A stretch of 64,000 nucleotides of DNA from Toxonevra muliebris. Taxonomy: Eukaryota > Arthropoda > Insecta > Diptera > Pallopteridae. The stretch is from NCBI GenBank assembly GCA_963691655.1, contig CAVNUY010000046.1, positions 62,001 through 126,000 on the forward strand, in the 5' to 3' direction. The notes below the pieces were generated by a model that was not told the DNA's origin, ran no database searches, and saw nothing but the letters and a program-made list of their open reading frames with translations. The translations under genes and the position numbers were made by a program. Shown here piece after piece: positions 38,401-50,739 of this stretch (positions are counted from its first letter, which is position 1; each line of letters opens with the position of its first letter).

Positions 38401-41400
38401 AAATTAAAATTCGGAATTAAAATTTGAAATTAAAATTCGAAATTAAAACTCGAAATTAAAATTCGAAATTAAAAATCGAAATTAAAATTCGAAATTAAAA
38501 TTCGAAATTAAAATTCGAAATTAGAATTCGAAATTGAAATTCGAAATTAAAATTCGGAATTAAAATTCGGAATTAAAATTCGGAATTAAAATTCGGAATT
38601 AAAATTCGATATTAAAATTCGGAATTAAAATTCGGAATTAAAATTCGGAATTAAAATTCGATATTAAAATTCGGAATTAAAATTCGAAATTAAAATTCGA
38701 AACTAAAATTCGAAATTAAAATTCGGAATTGAAATTTGGAATTAAAATTCGAAATTAAAATTCGAAATTAAAATTCGAAATTAAAATTCGGAATTAAAAT
38801 TCGGAATTAAAATTCGGAATTAAAATTCGGAATTAAAATTCGATATTAAAATTCGGAATTAAAATTCGAAATTAAAATTCGAAACTAAAATTCGAAATTA
38901 AAATTCGAAATTAAAATTCGAAATTAGAATTCGAAATTGAAATTCGAAATTAAAATTCGGAATTAAAATTCGGAATTAAAATTCGGAATTAAAATTCGAT
39001 ATTAAAATTCGGAATTAAAATTCGGAATTAAAATTCGATATTAAAATTCGGAATTAAAATTCGAAATTAAAATTCGAAACTAAAATTCGAAATTAAAATT
39101 CGAAATTAAAATTCGAAATTAGAATTCGAAATTGAAATTCGAAATTAAAATTCGAAATTAAAATTCGGAATTAAAATTCGGAATTAAAATTCGGAATTAA
39201 AATTCGAAAATAAAATTCGAAATTGAAATTCGAAATTAAAATTCGAAATTAAAATTCGGAATTAAAATTCGGAATTAAAATTCGAAATTAAAATTCGAAA
39301 TTGAAATTCGGAATTAAAATTCGAAATTAAAATTCGAAATTAAAATTCGAAATTAAAATTCGGAATTAAAATTCGGAATTAAAATTCGGAATTAAAATTC
39401 GGAATTAAAATTCGGAATTAAAATTCGATATTAAAATTCGGAATTAAAATTCGAAATTAAAATTCGAAATTAAAATTCGAAATTAAAATTCGGAATTAAA
39501 ATTCGGAATTAAAATTCGAAATTAAAATTCGAAAATAAAATTCGGAATTGAAATTCGGAATTAAAATTCGGAATTAAAATTCGAAATTGAAATTCGAAAT
39601 TAAAATTCGAAATTAAAATTCGGAAATTAAAATTCGGAAATTAAAATTCGGAATTAAAATTCGGAATTAAAATTCGGAATTAAAATTCGGAATTAAAATT
39701 CGAAATTGAAATTCGAAATTAAAATTCGAAATTAAAATTCGAAATTAAAATTCGAAATTAAAATTCGAAATTAAAATTCGAAATTAAAATTCGAAATTGA
39801 AATTCGAAATTAAAATTCGAAATTAAAATTCGGAATTAAAATTTGAAATTAAAATTCGAAATTAAAACTCGAAATTAAAATTCGAAATTAAAAATCGAAA
39901 TTAAAATTCGAAATTAAAATTCGAAATTAAAATTCGAAATTAAAATTTGAAATTAAAATTCGAAATTAAAATTCGAAATTAAAATTCGGAATTAAAATTC
40001 GAAATTAAAATTCGGAATTAAAATTCGGAATTAAAATTCGGAATTAAAATTCGGAATTAAAATTCGAAATTAAAATTCGAAATTAAAATTCGGAATTAAA
40101 ATTCGGAATTAAAATTCGGAATTAAATTCGGAATTAAAATTCGAAATTAAAATTCGAATTTAAAATTCGGAATTAAAATTCGAAATTAAAAATCGAAATT
40201 AAAATTCGAAATTAAAATTCGAAATTAAAATTCGAAATTAAAATTCGGAATTAAAATTCGAAATTAAAATTCGGAATTAAAATTCGGAATTAAAATTCGG
40301 AATTAAATTCGGAATTAAAATTCGAAATTAAAATTTGGAATTAAAATTCCAAATTAAAATTCGAAATTAAAATTCGAAATTAAAATTCGGAATTGAAATT
40401 CGAAATTAAAATTCGAAATTAAAATTCGGAATTAAAATTCGAAATTAAAATTCGAAATTAAAATTCGAAATTAAAATTCGAAATTAAAATTCGAAATTAG
40501 AATTCGAAATTGAAATTCGAAATTAAAATTCGAAATTAAAATTCGGAATTAAAATTCGGAATTAAAATTCGAAATTAAAATTCGAAATTAAAATTCGGAA
40601 TTAAAATTCGGAATTAAAATTCGAAATTAAAATTCGAAATTGAAATTCGGAATTAAAATTCGAAATTAAAATTCGAAATTAAAATTCGAAATTAAAATTC
40701 GGAATTAAAATTCGGAATTAAAATTCGGAATTAAAATTTGAAATTAAAATTCGAAATTAAAACTCGAAATTAAAATTCGAAATTAAAAATCGAAATTAAA
40801 ATTCGAAATTAAAATTCGAAATTAAAATTCGGAATTAAAATTCGGAATTAAAATTCGAAATTAAAATTCGGAATTAAAATTCGAAAATAAAATTCGAAAT
40901 TGAAATTCGAAATTAAAATTCGAAATTAAAATTCGGAATTAAAATTCGGAATTAAAATTCGAAATTAAAATTCGAAATTGAAATTCGGAATTAAAATTCG
41001 AAATTAAAATTCGAAATTAAAATTCGAAATTAAAATTCGGAATTAAAATTCGGAATTAAAATTCGGAATTAAAATTCGATATAAAAATTCGGAATTAAAA
41101 TTCGAAATTAAAATTCGAAATTAAAATTCGAAATTAAAATTCGAAATTAAAATTCGAAATTAGAATTCGAAATTGAAATTCGAAATTAAAATTCGAAATT
41201 AAAATTCGGAATTAAAATTCGGAATTAAAATTCGAAATTAAAATTCGAAATTAAAATTCGAAATTAAAATTCGAAATTGAAATTCGGAATTAAAATTCGG
41301 AATTAAAATTCGGAATTAAAATTCGGAATTAAAATTCGGAATTAAAATTCGAAATTAAAATTCGGAATTAAAATTCGAAAATAAAATTCGAAATTGAAAT

Positions 41401-41544
41401 TCGAAATTAAAATTCGAAATTAAAATTCGGAATTAAAATTCGGAATTAAAATTCGGAATTAAAATTCGAAATTAAAATTCGAAATTGAAATTCGGAATTA
41501 AAATTCGAAATTAAAATTCGAAATTAAAATTCGGAATTAAAATT
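35476..41544 (+). repeat. Satellite subdomain rich in GATATT and GAAACT variants
   Basis: No gene; satellite only. The GATATTAAAATTCGG variant recurs through about 36.1-39.4 kb, often followed two or three monomers later by GAAACTAAAATTC. The EcoRI marker pair appears about ten times. Blocks ending in TTTGAAATT, then AAACTCG, then AAAAATCG recur (about 36.5, 38.4, 39.8 and 40.7 kb). TTTGG followed by TTCCAA recurs near 40,330. One GATATAAAAATTC (about 41,079) contains TATAAAA by chance. Overall it looks like many short, overlapping copies with no single period. Confidence 0.7.
35980..36470 (+). repeat. 0.5-kb block repeated 10,035 bp away, copy 2
   Basis: Counterpart of 25,945-26,435; the five shared markers are at 36,008, 36,154, 36,271, 36,374 and 36,431. 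After 36,470 this copy continues into TTTGAAATT and AAACTCG, whereas copy 1 continues into three G-type monomers and GATATT. Confidence 0.8.
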
Positions 41545-41755
41545 CGAAATTAAAATTCGGAATTAAAATTCGAAATTAAAAATCGAAATTAAAATTCGAA
41601 ATTAAAATTAGAAACTAAAATTCGGAATTAAAATTTGGAATTAAAATTCGAAATTAAAATTCGAAATTAAAATTCGAAATTAAAATTCGGAATTTTAAAA
41701 TTCGAAATTAAAATTCGGAATTAAAATTCGGAATTAAAATTCGGAATTAAAATTC
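41545..41755 (+). repeat. 0.2-kb block with TTAGAAACT marker and 14-bp palindrome (matches 46,070-46,280)
   Basis: GAAACT at 41,611 and the palindrome at 41,690 match 46,136 and 46,215 at an offset of 4,525 bp. The monomers between (TTTGG, four A-types, then the 15-mer) are the same in both copies. These are the only two GAATTTTAAAATTC palindromes outside 2.8-5.8 kb, and here they lack the CCGG monomer that precedes the earlier ones. Confidence 0.75.
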
Positions 41756-42041
41756 GGAATTAAAATTCGGAATTAAAATTCGAAATTAAAATTCGGAATT
41801 AAAATTCGGAATTAAAATTCGGAATTAAATTCGGAATTAAAATTCGAAATTAAAATTCGAAATTAAAATTCGGAATTAAAATTCGGAATTAAAATTCGGA
41901 ATTAAAATTCGGAATTAAAATTCGGAATTAAAATTCGGAATTAAAATTCGGAATTAAAATTCGAAATTAAAATTCGAAATTAAAATTCGAAATTAAAATT
42001 CGAAATTAAAATTCGAAATTAAAATTCGAAATTGAAATTCG

Positions 42042-42478
42042 AAATTAAAATTCGAAATTAAAATTCGAAATTAAAATTCGGAATTAAAATTCGAAATTAA
42101 AATTCGGAATTAAAATTCGGAATTAAAATTCGGAATTAAAATTCGGAATTAAAATTCGAAATTAAAATTCGAAATTAAAATTCGAAATTAAAATTCGGAA
42201 TTAAAATTCGGAATTAAAATTCGGAATTAAATTCGGAATTAAAATTCGAAATTAAAATTCGAAATTAAAATTCGGAATTAAAATTCGAAATTAAAAATCG
42301 AAATTAAAATTCGAAATTAAAATTCGAAATTAAAATTCGAAATTAAAATTCGGAATTAAAATTCGAAATTAAAATTCGGAATTAAAATTCGAAATTAAAA
42401 TTCGGAATTAAAATTCGAAATTAAAAATCGAAATTAAAATTCGAAATTAAAATTAGAAACTAAAATTCGGAATTAAAA
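42042..42478 (+). repeat. 0.4-kb block present three times without visible difference, copy 1
   Basis: The bases from 42,042 to 42,478 match 45,722-46,158 (offset 3,680) with no difference on reading the two line by line, ending where AAAACTCG here meets AAAATTTGG there. The part from about 42,042 to 42,390 also matches 48,702-49,050 (offset 6,660). It holds one 12-mer (near 42,230), an AAAAATCG variant and the TTAGAAACT marker (GAAACT at 42,456). Confidence 0.85.
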
Positions 42479-43109
42479 CTCGAAATTAAAATTCGAAATT
42501 AAAAATCGAAATTAAAATTCGAAATTAAAATTCGAAATTGAAATTCGAAATTGAAATTCGAAATTAAAATTCGAAATTAAAATTCGGAAATTAAAATTCG
42601 AAATTAAAATTCGGAATTAAAATTCGGAATTAAAATTCGGAATTAAAATTCGAAATTGAAATTCGAAATTAAAATTCGAAATTAAAATTCGAAATTAAAA
42701 TTCGAAATTAAAATTCGAAATTAAAATTCGAAATTGAAATTCGAAATTAAAATTCGAAATTAAAATTCGAAATTAAAATTCGGAATTAAAATTCGAAATT
42801 AAAATTCGGAATTAAAATTCGGAATTAAAATTCGGAATTAAAATTCGGAATTAAAATTCGAAATTAAAATTCGAAATTAAAATTCGAAATTAAAATTCGG
42901 AATTAAAATTCGGAATTAAAATTCGGAATTAAATTCGGAATTAAAATTCGAAATTAAAATTCGAAATTAAAATTCGGAATTAAAATTCGAAATTAAAAAT
43001 CGAAATTAAAATTCGAAATTAAAATTCGAAATTAAAATTCGAAATTAAATTTCGGAATTAAAATTCGGAATTAAAATTCGGAATTAAAATTCGAAATTAA
43101 AATTCGGAA

Positions 43110-44905
43110 TTAAAATTCGAAAATAAAATTCGAAATTGAAATTCGAAATTAAAATTCGAAATTAAAATTCGGAATTAAAATTCGGAATTAAAATTCGGAA
43201 TTAAATTTCGGAATTAAAATTCGGAATTAAAATTCGAAATTAAAATTCGAAATTAAAATTCGAAATTAAAATTCGGAATTAAAATTCGAAATTAAAATTC
43301 GGAATTAAAATTCGGAATTAAGATTCGAAATTAAAATTCGGAATTAAAATTCGGAATTAAAATTCGGAATTAAAATTCGGAATTAAAATTCGGAATTAAA
43401 ATTCGGAATTAAAATTCGAAATTAAAATTCGAAATTAAAATTCGGAATTAAAATTCGGAATTAAAATTCGGAATTAAAATTCGGAATTAAAATTCGGAAT
43501 TAAAATTCGGAATTAAAATTCGAAATTGAAATTCGAAATTAAAATTCGAAATTAAAATTCGAAATTAAAATTCGAAATTAAAATTCGAAATTAAAATTCG
43601 AAATTAAAATTCGAAATTGAAATTCGAAATTAAAATTCGAAATTAAAATTCGGAATTAAAATTCGAAATTAAAATTCGAAATTAAAATTCGGAATTAAAA
43701 TTTGAAATTAAAATTCGAAATTAAAACTCGAAATTTAAATTCGAAATTAAAAATCGAAATTAAAATTCGAAATTAAAATTCGAAATTAAAATTCGAAATT
43801 AAAATTCAAAAATTAAAATTCGAAATTAAAATTCGAAATTAAAATTCGGAATTAAAATTCGGAATTAAAATTCGGAATTAAAATTCGGAATTAATATTCG
43901 GAATTAAAATTCGGAATTAAAATTCGGAATTAAAATTCGGAATTAAAATTCGAAATTAAAATTCGAAAATAAAATTCGGAATTAAAATTCGGAATTAAAA
44001 TTCGAAATTGAAATTCGAAATTAAAATTCGAAATTAAAATTCGAAATTAAAATTCGAAATTAAAATTCGGAATTAAAATTCGGAATTAAAATTCGGAATT
44101 AAATTTCGGAATTAAAATTCGGAATTAAAATTCGAAATTAAAATTCGAAATTAAAATTCGAAATTAAAATTCGGAATTAAAATTCGAAATTAAAATTCGG
44201 AATTAAAATTCGGAATTAAGATTCGAAATTAAAATTCGGAATTAAAATTCGGAATTAAAATTCGGAATTAAAATTCGGAATTAAAATTCGGAATTAAAAT
44301 TCGGAATTAAAATTCGAAATTAAAATTCGAAATTAAAATTCGGAATTAAAATTCGGAATTAAAATTCGGAATTAAAATTCGGAATTAAAATTCGGAATTA
44401 AAATTCGGAATTAAAATTCGAAATTGAAATTCGAAATTAAAATTCGAAATTAAAATTCGAAATTAAAATTCGAAATTAAAATTCGAAATTAAAATTCGAA
44501 ATTAAAATTCGAAATTGAAATTCGAAATTAAAATTCGAAATTAAAATTCGGAATTAAAATTCGAAATTAAAATTCGAAATTAAAATTCGGAATTAAAATT
44601 TGAAATTAAAATTCGAAATTAAAACTCGAAATTTAAATTCGAAATTAAAAATCGAAATTAAAATTCGAAATTAAAATTCGAAATTAAAATTCGAAATTAA
44701 AATTCAAAAATTAAAATTCGAAATTAAAATTCGAAATTAAAATTCGGAATTAAAATTCGGAATTAAAATTCGGAATTAAAATTCGGAATTAATATTCGGA
44801 ATTAAAATTCGGAATTAAAATTCGGAATTAAAATTCGGAATTCAAATTCGAAATTAAAATTCGAAAATAAAATTCGGAATTAAAATTCGGAATTAAAATT
44901 CGAAA
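43110..44905 (+). repeat. 898-bp tandem duplication
   Basis: Markers repeat at exactly 898 bp (69 monomers plus one base): AAATTTCGG (about 43,204 with 44,102), TTAAGATTCG (G at 43,322 with 44,220), AAACTCGAAATTTAAATTC (C at 43,727 with 44,625) and the 14-mer TTCAAAAATT (43,805 with 44,703). The end of the second copy has one private TTCAAATTC change near 44,842. The right part of the unit is present a third time at about 48,050-48,300 (AAACTCG C at 48,084 and TTCAAAAATT at 48,162, offset 3,459). Confidence 0.85.
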
Positions 44906-45631
44906 TTGAAATTCGAAATTAAAATTCGAAATTAAAATTCGAAATTGAAATTCGAAATTGAAATTCGAAATTAAAATTCGAAATTAAAATTCGGAAATTA
45001 AAATTCGAAATTAAAATTCGGAATTAAAATTCGGAATTAAAATTCGGAATTAAAATTCGAAATTGAAATTCGAAATTAAAATTCGAAATTAAAATTCGAA
45101 ATTAAAATTCGAAATTAAAATTCGAAATTAAAATTCGAAATTGAAATTCGAAATTAAAATTCGAAATTAAAATTCGAAATTAAAATTCGGAATTAAAATT
45201 CGAAATTAAAATTCGGAATTAAAATTCGGAATTAAAATTCGGAATTAAAATTCGGAATTAAAATTCGAAATTAAAATTCGAAATTAAAATTCGAAATTAA
45301 AATTCGGAATTAAAATTCGAAATTAAAATTCGAAATTAAAATTCGAAATTAAAATTCGGAATTAAAATTCGGAATTAAAATTCGGAATTAAATTCGGAAT
45401 TAAAATTCGAAATTAAAATTCGAAATTAAAATTCGGAATTAAAATTCGAAATTAAAAATCGAAATTAAAATTCGAAATTAAAATTCGAAATTAAAATTCG
45501 AAATTAAAATTCGGAATTAAAATTCGAAATTAAAATTCGGAATTAAAATTCGAAATTAAAATTCGGAATTAAAATTCGAAATTAAAAATCGAAATTAAAA
45601 TTCGAAATTAAAATTAGAAACTAAAATTCGG

Positions 45632-46158
45632 AATTAAAACTCGAAATTAAAATTCGAAATTAAAAATCGAAATTAAAATTCGAAATTAAAATTCGAAATT
45701 AAAATTCGAAATTAAAATTTGGAATTAAAATTCGAAATTAAAATTCGAAATTAAAATTCGGAATTAAAATTCGAAATTAAAATTCGGAATTAAAATTCGG
45801 AATTAAAATTCGGAATTAAAATTCGGAATTAAAATTCGAAATTAAAATTCGAAATTAAAATTCGAAATTAAAATTCGGAATTAAAATTCGGAATTAAAAT
45901 TCGGAATTAAATTCGGAATTAAAATTCGAAATTAAAATTCGAAATTAAAATTCGGAATTAAAATTCGAAATTAAAAATCGAAATTAAAATTCGAAATTAA
46001 AATTCGAAATTAAAATTCGAAATTAAAATTCGGAATTAAAATTCGAAATTAAAATTCGGAATTAAAATTCGAAATTAAAATTCGGAATTAAAATTCGAAA
46101 TTAAAAATCGAAATTAAAATTCGAAATTAAAATTAGAAACTAAAATTCGGAATTAAAA
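45632..46158 (+). repeat. 0.4-kb block present three times without visible difference, copy 2
   Basis: The stretch 45,632-46,070 matches 48,612-49,050 (offset 2,980), and 45,722-46,158 matches 42,042-42,478 (offset 3,680). The left part starts with AAACTCG, then an AAAAATCG variant and a TTTGG variant. GAAACT lies at 46,136, and a second GAAACT at 46,840 repeats the end of the block 704 bp on. The palindrome at 46,215 follows directly. Confidence 0.85.
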
Positions 46159-49100
46159 TTTGGAATTAAAATTCGAAATTAAAATTCGAAATTAAAATTC
46201 GAAATTAAAATTCGGAATTTTAAAATTCGAAATTAAAATTCGGAATTAAAATTCGGAATTAAAATTCGGAATTAAAATTCGGAATTAAAATTCGATATTA
46301 AAATTCGGAATTAAAATTCGAAATTAAAATTCGAAATTAAAATTCGAAATTAAAATTCGAAATTAAAATTCGAAATTAGAATTCGAAATTGAAATTCGAA
46401 ATTAAAATTCGAAATTAAAATTCGGAATTAAAATTCGGAATTAAAATTCGAAATTAAAATTCGAAATTAAAATTCGAAATTAAAATTCGAAATTGAAATT
46501 CGGAATTAAAATTCGGAATTAAAATTCGGAATTAAAATTCGGAATTAAAATTCGGAATTAAAATTCGAAATTAAAATTCGGAATTAAAATTCGAAAATAA
46601 AATTCGAAATTGAAATTCGAAATTAAAATTCGAAATTAAAATTCGGAATTAAAATTCGGAATTAAAATTCGGAATTAAAATTCGAAATTAAAATTCGAAA
46701 TTGAAATTCGGAATTAAAATTCGAAATTAAAATTCGAAATTAAAATTCGAAATTAAAATTCGGAATTAAAATTCGAAATTAAAATTCGGAATTAAAATTC
46801 GAAATTAAAAATCGAAATTAAAATTCGAAATTAAAATTAGAAACTAAAATTCGGAATTAAAATTTGGAATTAAAATTCGAAATTAAAATTCGAAATTAAA
46901 ATTCGAAATTAAAATTCGGAATTAAAATTCGGAATTAAAATTCGGAATTAAAATTCGGAATTAAAATTCGGAATTAAAATTCGAAATTAAAATTCGGAAT
47001 TAAAATTCGGAATTAAAATTCGGAATTAAATTCGGAATTAAAATTCGAAATTAAAATTCGAAATTAAAATTCGGAATTGAAATTCGAAATTAAAATTCGA
47101 AATTAAAATTCGAAATTAAAATTCGAAATTAAAATTCGGAATTAAAATTCGGAATTAAAATTCGGAATTAAAATTCGGAATTAAAATTCGATATTAAAAT
47201 TCGGAATTAAAATTCGAAATTAAAATTCGAAATTAAAATTCGAAATTAAAATTCCAAATAAAAATTCGAAATTAGAAATCGAAATTGAAATTCGAAATTA
47301 AAATTTGAAATTAAAATTCGGAATTAAAATTCGGAATTAAAATTCGGAATTAAAATTCGGAATTAAAATTCGGAATTAAAATTCGGAATTAAAATTCGGA
47401 ATTAAAATTCGGAATTAAAATTCGAAATTAAAATTCGGAATTAAAATTTGAAAATAAAATTCGAAATTGAAATTCGAAATTAAAATTCGAAATTAAAATT
47501 CGGAATTAAAATTCGAAATTAAAATTCGGAATTAAAATTCGAAATTAAAATTCGAAATTGAAATTCGGAATTAAAATTCGAAATTAAAATTCGAAATTAA
47601 AATTCGGAATTAAAATTCGAAATTAAAATTCGGAATTAAAATTCGAAAATAAAATTCGAAATTGAAATTCGAAATTAAAATTATAAATTAAAATTCGGAA
47701 TTAAAATTCGGAATTAAAATTCGGAATTAAATTTCGGAATTAAAATTCGGAATTAAAATTCGGAATTAAAATTCGAAATTAAAATTCGGAATTAAAATTC
47801 GAAAATAAAATTCGAAATTAAAATTCGGAATTAAAATTCGGAATTAAAATTCGGAATTAAAATTCGGAATTAAAATTCGGAATTAAAATTCGGAATTAAA
47901 ATTCGAAATTAAAATTCGAAATTAAAATTCGAAATTAAAATTCGAAATTAAAATTCGAAATTAAAATTCGAAATTAAAATTCGAAATTAAAATTCGAAAT
48001 TAAAATTCGGAATTAAAATTCGAAATTAAAATTCGAAATTAAAATTCGGAATTAAAATTTGAAATTAAAATTCGAAATTAAAACTCGAAATTTAAATTCG
48101 AAATTAAAAATCGAAATTAAAATTCGAAATTAAAATTCGAAATTAAAATTCGAAATTAAAATTCAAAAATTAAAATTCGAAATTAAAATTCGAAATTAAA
48201 ATTCGGAATTAAAATTCGGAATTAAAATTCGGAATTAATATTCGGAATTAAAATTCGGAATTAAAATTCGGAATTAAAATTCGGAATTAAAATTCGAAAT
48301 TAAAATTCGAAAATAAAATTCGGAATTAAAATTCGGAATTAAAATTCGAAATTGAAATTCGAAATTAAAATTCGAAATTAAAATTCGAAATTGAAATTCG
48401 AAATTGAAATTCGAAATTAAAATTCGAAATTAAAATTCGGAAATTAAAATTCGGAAATTAAAATTCGGAATTAAAATTCGGAATTAAAATTCGGAATTAA
48501 AATTCGAAATTGAAATTCGAAATTAAAATTCGAAATTAAAATTCGAAATTAAAATTCGAAATTAAAATTCGAAATTAAAATTCGGAATTAAAATTTGAAA
48601 TTAAAATTCGAAATTAAAACTCGAAATTAAAATTCGAAATTAAAAATCGAAATTAAAATTCGAAATTAAAATTCGAAATTAAAATTCGAAATTAAAATTT
48701 GGAATTAAAATTCGAAATTAAAATTCGAAATTAAAATTCGGAATTAAAATTCGAAATTAAAATTCGGAATTAAAATTCGGAATTAAAATTCGGAATTAAA
48801 ATTCGGAATTAAAATTCGAAATTAAAATTCGAAATTAAAATTCGAAATTAAAATTCGGAATTAAAATTCGGAATTAAAATTCGGAATTAAATTCGGAATT
48901 AAAATTCGAAATTAAAATTCGAAATTAAAATTCGGAATTAAAATTCGAAATTAAAAATCGAAATTAAAATTCGAAATTAAAATTCGAAATTAAAATTCGA
49001 AATTAAAATTCGGAATTAAAATTCGAAATTAAAATTCGGAATTAAAATTCGGAATTAAAATTCGGAATTAAATTCAGAATTAAAATTCGAAATTAAAATT

Positions 49101-50739
49101 TGGAATTAAAATTCGAAATTAAAATTCGAAATTAAAATTCGGAATTAAAATTCGAAATTAAAATTCGGAATTGAAATTCGAAATTAAAATTCGAAATTAA
49201 AATTCGGAATTAAAATTCGAAATTAAAATTCGAAATTAAAATTCGGAATTAAAATTTGAAATTAAAATTCGAAATTAAAACTCGAAATTAAAATTCGAAA
49301 TTAAAAATCGAAATTAAAATTCGAAATTAAAATTCGAAATTAAAATTCGAAATTAAAATTCGAAATTAGAATTCGAAATTGAAATTCGAAATTAAAATTC
49401 GGAATTAAAATTCGGAATTAAAATTCAAAATTGAAATTCGAAATTAAAATTCGGAATTAAAATTCGGAATTAAAATTCGGAATTAAAATTCGGAATTAAA
49501 ATTCGAAATTAAAATTCGAAATTAAAATTCGAAATTAAAATTAGGAATTAAAATTCGAAATTAAAATTCGGAATTAAAATTCGAAATTAAAATTCGGAAT
49601 TAAAATTCGGAATTAAAATTCGGAATTAAAATTCGGAATTAAAATTCGGAATTAAAATTCGGAATTAAAATTCGGAATTAAAATTCGGAATTAAAATTCG
49701 GAATTAAAATTCGAAATTAAAATTCGGAATTAAAATTCGAAAATAAAATTCGAAATTGAAATTCGAAATTAAAATTCGAAATTAAAATTCGGAATTAAAA
49801 TTCGAAATTAAAATTCGGAATTAAAATTCGAAAATAAAATTCGAAATTGAAATTCGAAATTAAAATTCGAAATTAAAATTCGGAATTAAAATTCGAAATT
49901 AAAATTCGAAATTGAAATTCGGAATTAAAATTCGAAATTAAAATTCGAAATTAAAATTCGAAATTAAAATTCGGAATTAAAATTCGGAATTAAAATTCGG
50001 AATTAAAATTCGGAATTAAAATTCGGAATTAAAATTCGATATTAAAATTCGGAATTAAAATTCGAAATTAAAATTCGAAATTAAAATTCGAAATTAAAAT
50101 TCGAAATTAAAATTCAGAATTAAAATTCGGAATTAAAATTCGGAATTAAAATTCGGAATTAAAATTCGGAATTAAAATTCGAAATTGAAATTCGAAATTA
50201 AAATTCGGAATTAAAATTCGAAAATAAAATTCGAAATTGAAATTCGAAATTAAAATTCGAAATTAAAATTCGGAATTAAAATTCGGAATTAAAATTCGAA
50301 ATTAAAATTCGAAATTGAAATTCGGAATTAAAATTCGAAATTAAAATTCGAAATTAAAATTCGAAATTAAAATTCGGAATTAAAATTCGGAATTAAAATT
50401 CGGAATTAAAATTCGGAATTAAAATTCGGAATTAAAATTCGATATTAAAATTCGGAATTAAAATTCGAAATTAAAATTCGAAATTAAAATTCGAAACTAA
50501 AATTCGAAATTAAAATTCGAAATTAGAATTCGAAATTGAAATTCGAAATTAAAATTCGAAATTAAAATTCGGAATTAAAATTCGGAATTAAAATTCGGAA
50601 TTAAAATTCGGAATTAAAATTCGGAATTAAAATTCGGAATTAAAATTCGGAATTAAAATTCGAAATTAAAATTCGGAATTAAAATTCGAAAATAAAATTC
50701 GAAATTGAAATTCGAAATTAAAATTCGGAATTAAAATTC
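46159..50739 (+). repeat. Last left-arm subdomain before the inversion
   Basis: No gene; satellite only. It contains copies of blocks already seen (part of the 898-bp unit near 48.1 kb, the 0.4-kb block at 48,612-49,050), a TTAGAAATCG marker near 47,275, single TTCCAAATAAAAATTC (about 47,254) and TTATAAATT (about 47,682) variants, and repeated pairs of GAAAATAAAATTC with GAAATTGAAATTC. The last of these pairs, at 50,740 and 50,753, forms the outer edge of the mirror-image arm. No change in monomer quality announces the inversion. Confidence 0.7.
48612..49050 (+). repeat. 0.4-kb block present three times without visible difference, copy 3
   Basis: Matches 45,632-46,070 over 439 bases and 42,042-42,390 over the shared part, with no difference seen. 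It diverges at about 49,051, where a G-type monomer stands in place of an A-type. The same AAACTCG, AAAAATCG, TTTGG and 12-mer markers are present in the same places. Confidence 0.83.
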
